This document shows positions 58,604 to 64,000 of a stretch of 64,000 nucleotides of DNA, piece by piece. The notes beneath the pieces are model-generated. The model saw only the letters and a list, made by a program, of their open reading frames with translations, made no database searches and was not told where the DNA came from. Origin of the DNA: a candidate division SR1 bacterium Aalborg_AAW-1 (lineage in GTDB: Bacteria; Patescibacteriota; Gracilibacteria; Absconditabacterales; Absconditicoccaceae). The translations under genes and the position numbers were made by a program. Position 1 is the first letter of the stretch, and each line of letters begins with the position of its first letter. The DNA is taken from assembly GCA_001007975.1 (NCBI GenBank), contig CP011268.1, positions 558,001 through 622,000 of the forward strand, in the 5' to 3' direction.

Positions 58604-58653
58604 ACCATAGGAGTCAGAACATTTCTTTTTTATTCTTACAGTATATTCATATC

Positions 58654-59478
58654 ATGACACAAAAAACAATTGTAATTACTGGTGCTAGTAGTGGAATAGG
58701 AAAAGCGACAGCACAATATTTCCATCAGAAAGGTTGGAATGTTGTAGCCACTATGCGTAATCCAAAAAACGAGCAAGATCTGAAAGAAGATGATAGGATG
58801 AAAATCGTAGAACTGGATGTAGAAAACAAGGAAAGTATCCAACAAGCAGTAAAAACGATCTTAGCAACCTTTGACACTGTCGATGTATGGCTCAATAATG
58901 CATGATATGGAGCATGTGGTCCTGTAGAAGCAGGAACAGACGAAGAAATTCGTCGTCAATATGATGTAAACTTCTTTGGTGTAATAGATTGTATCAAAGC
59001 TATTCTTCCTCACTTTAAACAAAAGAAAGCTGGAATGATTATAAATGTAACGTCTATCGGTGGTTTACTGACTCTTCCGTTGTTTGGTATTTATAACTCT
59101 TCTAAATTTGCTCTAGAAGGTCTATCAGAAGGTATGTGGTATGATTTACAACAATTTGGTATCAAAGTGAAACTTATCGAACCAGGTGGTATCAAAACTG
59201 ATTTTTCTGGTCGTTCGCTCAATATCTTTGATATGAAAGATTTTCCAGAGTATAAGGCATATAATGAAAATTTTATTGCAAAGATGAGAGATCCTCAACG
59301 CACAGCAAAATATGGAACACCTGAAATGGTAGCAAACGTGATATATACTGCTGCTACTGATGGAAAAGATATCTTACGTTATTTAGCAGGTAAGGATGCT
59401 AAACAATTCCGATTTATTCGTCGTTGGTTTGGGTATAGATTTCAAATGTCTCAGTTGAAAAAATATTTTTGAATATAA
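58654..59478 (+). CDS. short-chain dehydrogenase/reductase
   Basis: A 274-residue Rossmann oxidoreductase. The nucleotide loop TGASSGIG is at residues 9-16, NNAG (the Gly is TGA) near 82-85, the catalytic Ser in NVTSIGG near 133, and YNSSK near 146-150. PGGIKTDF is a usual SDR segment. The sequence after the Asp at the end of beta-2 does not clearly prefer NADH or NADPH. The substrate cannot be told. The gene lies 50 bases after the ArsR gene and is followed by a terminator. Confidence 0.92.
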
Positions 59479-59505
59479 GAATACGATAAAGAGATGATAT
59501 GTCTT

Positions 59506-59527
59506 AGAGATGTTGTCTCTTTTTTTA
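59506..59527 (+). terminator. terminator
   Basis: AGAGA-TGTTG-TCTCT followed by seven T. Confidence 0.65.
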
Positions 59528-59598
59528 TGACAATAGTATTGTATTGTACCATATGTGCTAAATAATAATATCTTACTATATCAATTTATTAATTATAC

Positions 59599-59627
59599 TT
59601 GACATTTATGTATAATTTATTTATAAA
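59599..59627 (+). promoter_or_regulatory. promoter of the small orphan gene
   Basis: TTGACA, a 17-base spacer and TATAAA, one mismatch from the flotillin promoter over 29 bases. It precedes an A-rich leader. Confidence 0.75.
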
Positions 59628-59657
59628 AATATAACCAAAAACAAAAATATTAAAAAT

Positions 59658-59996
59658 ATGACAATAAAAGAAAAATTTATTAACAATCTCGAGGCTAGTC
59701 TCGAGGAAATGACTGAGTATGACAGAGTTCAGATCAGTTATAGCGTTAGGAAACAAAAAGATGAAATCTCTATCCATTTTTATGACGATAGTGATGGAGA
59801 TTTATCAAAAAGTATCCAATTCCGACCTAAAACATTGTTTACGATGCAATGTGAAAACCTTGATTTTGATGTGAAAAAATCAATTGAAGAATATCTTATC
59901 TCATCACCTGTTTGGAAAAATGCAACTCCATGGTGGTGGAATCTTTTATTCCCATGTCTCGTAAAGGAGATTATTGTAAAAAAAATTAAAAATTAA
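59658..59996 (+). CDS. small orphan protein
   Basis: A 112-residue protein with an Asp/Glu-rich, beta-strand-rich body and a tryptophan-rich, hydrophobic C-terminus (ATPWWWNLLFPCLVKE) that may touch a membrane. It has one glycine, GGA, so its code-usage type cannot be judged. The promoter and leader match those of the TGA-free group. No family was recognised. Confidence 0.65.
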   Translation: MTIKEKFINNLEASLEEMTEYDRVQISYSVRKQKDEISIHFYDDSDGDLSKSIQFRPKTLFTMQCENLDFDVKKSIEEYLISSPVWKNATPWWWNLLFPCLVKEIIVKKIKN

Positions 59997-60000
59997 AATT

Positions 60001-60075
60001 ATGTCCAAACAACTCGTATTATTAGCTAAGATGGGAATAAAGATTCCTGAACTAACCAACAACTCAAAAAAGTAA
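60001..60075 (+). CDS. possible 24-residue ORF
   Basis: ATG to TAA directly after the orphan gene, MSKQLVLLAKMGIKIPELTN and then Lys/Ser. It is short and may be chance; the only support is its position and the ATG four bases after the previous stop. Confidence 0.25.
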   Translation: MSKQLVLLAKMGIKIPELTNNSKK

Positions 60076-60332
60076 AAGTATGACAAAAATTCATTGCCTC
60101 GCTTTGCATGTGGCGTGTGTCTGTATGCAAAGCATCTATGATCCTATCCTTGGACAACGATTTGTCTTTATAAGACATTCAAGAGTGGAGGATATTGATG
60201 AACGATTAATTCTTGTTCACTCTTCTCATCCATGGGAAGAGAAACAGAAACAAATTTCATCATGCAGGACAACGTGCTTATGCACAGAAAGTATATACGA
60301 AACAAAAAGCATATCATCGTATGCAAAAAAAG
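60076..60332 (+). other. possible degraded coding remnant
   Basis: A frame opening at 60080 (MTKIHCLALHVACVCM) runs on into obg in frame and looks non-protein-like. A different frame ends in the basic HHAGQRAYAQKVYTKQKAY at a TAA (60333) right before the terminator. The pattern suggests a frame-shifted remnant of a small basic protein. No function can be assigned. Confidence 0.25.
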
Positions 60333-60333
60333 T

Positions 60334-60364
60334 AATAGGAGGAGCTTTCTCTTCCTATTTTTTA
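60334..60364 (+). terminator. terminator upstream of obg
   Basis: AATAGGAGGAG pairs with CTCTTCCTATT (one G-U or mismatch) and is followed by a T-run. Confidence 0.6.
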
Positions 60365-60445
60365 TTGATCTGAAAAAGAGAAGAGCTTGTTTTTGAACGG
60401 CTTTTTCTGTATACTTACATCATATATTTATTAGAATTAAACTTA

Positions 60446-61951
60446 ATGTTAGATACAATAACAATCACCGTACAGTCAGGAAAAGGATGAGATGGATGTG
60501 TCTCTGCTCGTCGTGAAGCTGGAGTACCATTTTGAGGTCCTGCAGGAGGAGACGGAGGAAAATGAGGAGATATTATCTTCCGTGCCAGTAAAGATGAACA
60601 GACCTTGATTGAATTTCGTCAGAGAAGTACGATAGTTGCTCAAGATGGACAAGATGGTATGATCAAAGACAGATATGGAGCCAATGCGCTTGACAAGTAT
60701 ATTGTCGTCCCTATAGGAACTATTATCACTGATATTCAGTCAGGAATGATTATTTTTCAGTTTACTCAAGATGGAGAAGAATATACGGTAGCAAGAGGTG
60801 GTAAAGGAGGAGCAGGGAATATTCATTTCAAAAATGCTGTAAATCAGTATCCTAACTTTGCATTGCTTGGAGAGCCTGGTCATACTCGTGAACTTAGATT
60901 AGAACTTCAAATGCTCGGAGATGTAGGATTAATCGGTACGCCAAGTGTAGGAAAGTCATCTCTCATCAATACTTGTTGTGCAACCAAAGTGAAAACAGCA
61001 GATTATCACTTTACGACCTTAGAACCCAATATTGGAATCTGTAGTAGTGAGCCCAAAACTTTTTCTATGGTTGATATTCCTGGACTTGTTGAAGGAGCGT
61101 CTCAGTGAAAAGGATTAGGTAATGAATTTTTGCGTCATATCCTCAAAGCGAGAATTTTTGCTTTGGTGGTTGATATTGATAGCTATGAAGCTGGATTTGA
61201 GAAACTGACGACGGTGTTTGATGAAATTATCATGTATATCCAGCAGAGGTTTGTAGGATCTACTGAATTTGGTGAGGCGATCACTTCTATCGAATTACAC
61301 TTACAGACTGAAGATGATGGTTCGCTTCTTCTTCACTGTATTGCCCACAGAGGTGAGTTGTCTGATGTTCTCTTTCAGAAAGCAATCCATATTGTCGCGA
61401 ATAAATATGATATGGTAAATGATCTCGAGATTGCACAAGAGTTTACTCATGAACTTGCTCGTCATCTTTCACGTCATTTTAAGGCTCAACGATGATGGTC
61501 AGTGAGTGAGCAAGAACTTTTGGCTCATACGTTTATTGTATCGGCTGCTACTCACTATGGAATCAAGGAGCGAACAAGTGCATTAGCTACGCTCATCGAA
61601 AGGAGAGATATTGCCTATAGATATCTGTTTGATACAGTAGTGACCCAAGAGATTGTTCATACATTTCTTACTGATAGTACAGAAAGTGATTTACCAATGC
61701 TGTTAGAAGAGTGATACTTGGATCCGTCAGCAACTCGTGCCAAAGTATGGGAGATTCGAGATCCAGAAATTTGTCGTTTGGTGAATATTCTTCCGCGAGG
61801 TAATGAACAAGCAGAACATCGATTTTGGAATGTAATGATGAAAAAAAAATATCTTTCTGACTTAGAGAAAGCGGGAGTACTCCATGGTGATGTTCTCAAA
61901 ATTATGAGTTACTATAATGGAGTCGATGATAGATATATTATGTATGTGTAG
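60446..61951 (+). CDS. obg: Obg GTPase (CgtA)
   Basis: A 501-residue ribosome-assembly and stress GTPase. The glycine-rich Obg domain (QSGKGGDGCVSARR, GGDGGKGGD, ARGGKGGAGN) covers about residues 1-160. The G domain has GTPSVGKSS near 165, switch 2 DIPGLVEGAS near 210 and NKYD near 319. In the Obg domain many glycines alternate between TGA and GGN, a good test of recoding. The stop is TAG. The C-terminal part is longer and different from the usual Obg C-domain. Such proteins respond to ppGpp, so a link to the Rel enzyme here is plausible. Confidence 0.95.
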
Positions 61952-62006
61952 AAGAAGTGGAATTGGTAAAAGAAGTAAAACATATTTACTTATCTAAGAT
62001 TGATAG

Positions 62007-64000
62007 ATGATGAGATATCTTTTGTTGTTTCTCTTATTTGTATGTACTATCATTGCTGGTTGTGCTTCTGATAGTAAAGATCACGATTCGAATTCATCAT
62101 TTTCTGCATATTCAGAAATTTCAGGATTTATTGTAAGCGATAATATATCATCATCTTCATGATTAATTTTGTTTTTGGAAAATATTACTCAAGACCAGCT
62201 TATATCATGATGATATAAAGAAATTCTTCCATATCAAACACCTCATATTCGTGTCTTCGAAATTCATGAAGAAGATCTTGTTACACTTTGATATCCGACT
62301 AAACTTGAAAATTTATATGATTATAGATTATATCTTATACTTCAAGATAGTAAACCAAGACAAGCATTTCGAGGTACAAAGGATCGCTATAATCCATTAC
62401 CAATTCAATATGGTTGAAAAGATAAAAGTCATATTTATACTATGAAAAACAACGATTACTGAACGGGAGAGAAGATATTGTATAAAAATTTTCAAACTGT
62501 TATAGCAACAGGAGTGCTTGATTTTCTTCCTTCCGCTTATAGTGATGATCTTGCAATACAAATTCTTGTACCTAAAGAATCAGAAAAAATTGTTACTCCT
62601 AAAAGTGATTGAGAAGATTCTTCACAAAGTATACATATTACTCATGATAGTGTTATATTGCTTAATAATAGAGAAATTGATCGTAGAGATTATACCGAAT
62701 CAGATATTATCACATTACAGACATTCCAGTCTAATGGCACACTTATCTACGAAGTGCATGAATCACAATCCTCAGGACCTTATGCTGATAAAAATATCTC
62801 TATTATGTCATATAAAGACAGTAATAAAAAAATAATTGATACCTGGACTGGAAATTTTTTAGCAGGAAATTATGCTTTTATTCCTACTGATGCTGGCTTT
62901 GTGATCTGAAGAAGTTATGACGAATGGCCAAATGATATCGTCGAATGAAGATCAACTATTACTGAAGATATTGTTAGAACAATGGAACAACAAGAATCAG
63001 AAATACTCAACCGATATCGTCTTATCAATCAAAAGAAATACCAGGAAGCATATAATAAAATTCATAACCCTGATATCACCTACGATCAGTTCGTCGATCA
63101 GTGGAAAAACTATAATCTGGTCAGTGTGGAATCTATTTCTAATCCTTTCGTAGCATTTGATACTTATGAACAAGACAAACTAGATAATCTAGAAGACTAT
63201 AATACATTTATTCCAAGAGTATTTGTACAACGGCAAGATGGTGAAATTTGATATATAGATTCATTATTAAGAGTAATAGATGATAAAATTATTGTTGAAC
63301 AACCATCTATCAGTGTTGATAGCAATAATCATACTCCTTTTATAGAAAGAGAAAATATTGCTAAATTGTATTATCATCGTATTGCTAATCAGCAATTTGA
63401 ACAGGCATATGAGATGCAATATAGTCATAGCCAATCTTTGGAAGAGTTTGCTCGTACTTATAGAGACGTCTTATGAGTGGCAATAAAACAAATAGACGAT
63501 ATGGTATATGATGGTGATGGAGGAGCGACTTCTTCTTCGTCGAGAGGTGTAAATTGACCCATCAATCTTCTTGTAGATATGGTATCACAAGACTCTGTCG
63601 ATAGATATTATATTCAGAAAGAAGTGATCAATGGTAAACTCAAACATATCTCTAGCGAACAGACAACAGAATCTTGTATGTGATGATGATGTGCATATGG
63701 TTATAAACCTCTTATTTATCTTTATCCAGAGCAAGAGCAAGATATTACTGTCCATCTTCCATTGAAGTGAGAATTTATTATTAGTTATCCAAAAATTGGC
63801 ACTGATCAATCTTGGAAGGTCAAAGCAAAACCTGATGGTAATTTAATAAGTTATGATGATAAGAGAGAATATTCTTATCTGTTCCGAGAAGGGAAATTTA
63901 AAAAACCATGGATCATACAAGAGTGATTTGTGGTTAAAAAAGAAGATACGATATCATTTTTACAAGATAAACTTGCATATCTTTGACTTACACCGAAAGA
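62007..64000 (+). CDS. large lipoprotein, partial at the right edge
   Basis: At least 664 residues, running off the end without a stop. The lipobox IIAGC lies near residue 18. The body has extended beta-rich stretches, a helical TMEQQESEILNRYRLINQKK segment near 330, a second helical repeat near 460, and a cysteine motif CMGGGC near 557 followed by YGYKPLIYLYPEQEQDITV. That KPxIYLYP segment, with a later GNLISYD-like strand, recurs in secreted CPR proteins as I recall it. TGA is common. It is a surface protein of unknown function; the KPxIYLYP domain may be an adhesion or protease-like beta fold. Confidence 0.8.

Noticed and set aside
60080-60445. N-terminal extension of Obg in the same frame
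   Set aside because: The extension crosses a terminator hairpin, is not protein-like, and Obg starts normally at MLDTITITVQSGKGG.
1-64000. CRISPR array or IS element
   Set aside because: I found no regularly spaced direct repeats with unique spacers and no transposase motifs or terminal inverted repeats.

Overview
This window is AT-rich chromosomal DNA from a bacterium that reads UGA as glycine (genetic code 25). The code is visible directly. In-frame TGA occupies conserved glycines in the ABC-F Walker A loop, the peptide deformylase GLAAPQ motif, the ClpB C-terminal GYDP motif, the PCSGEG motif of an rRNA m5C methyltransferase, the SDR NNAG motif and several lipoprotein lipoboxes, while TGG still encodes Trp. 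Code 25, simple sigma70-like promoters, type IV pilin-like proteins and very large secreted proteins point to the Candidate Phyla Radiation groups Absconditabacteria (SR1) or Gracilibacteria (GN02/BD1-5). I cannot separate those two from sequence alone. Read with the standard code, most genes here shatter into fragments; the coordinates given are the rejoined genes, ending at TAA or TAG.

Layout. 0-15 kb: a structured non-coding segment, a kinase-like protein, then one 4,097-residue secreted protein whose stop codon overlaps the start of a 289-residue secreted partner. 15-19.6 kb: an ABC-F ATPase, lipoproteins, a DUF4230-like protein and a cysteine-peptidase-like lipoprotein. 19.6-24.7 kb: clpB with a CIRCE-like operator, and a four-gene envelope operon. 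24.9-30 kb: a membrane-anchored protein, peptide deformylase, a full-length RelA/SpoT protein and a small membrane protein. 30-39.8 kb: a 769-residue orphan, tsaE, a PriA-like protein missing its N-terminal half, a pilin-LRR protein, a SIMPL-domain protein, a lipoprotein, an RsmF-like methyltransferase, tRNA-Arg(CCG) and an MscS-like channel. 39.9-46 kb: gltX, a secreted protein, a DUF2461-like protein and dnaK with a second copy of the CIRCE-like operator. 46-56.8 kb: a second peptidase-like lipoprotein, an SbcC/Rad50-like ATPase, a second pilin-LRR protein, a class A penicillin-binding protein, a YadA-head-like adhesin and a frameshifted flotillin. 56.8-64 kb: glyA, an ArsR-type regulator, an SDR oxidoreductase, a small orphan, obg and a large lipoprotein that runs off the end.

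The most interesting pattern is a scattered set of genes with no glycine TGA at all (starts at 17984, 38490 on the minus strand, 46300, 53529 and 55394) among neighbours that use TGA freely. Several look like Bacteroidetes-type secreted proteins and have A-rich leaders, yet sit behind promoters resembling those of their neighbours. I read these as likely acquisitions, possibly from a host or neighbour, that have not yet taken up the recoded glycine codon. A second finding is a small heat-shock regulon: clpB and dnaK carry almost identical promoter-operator modules.
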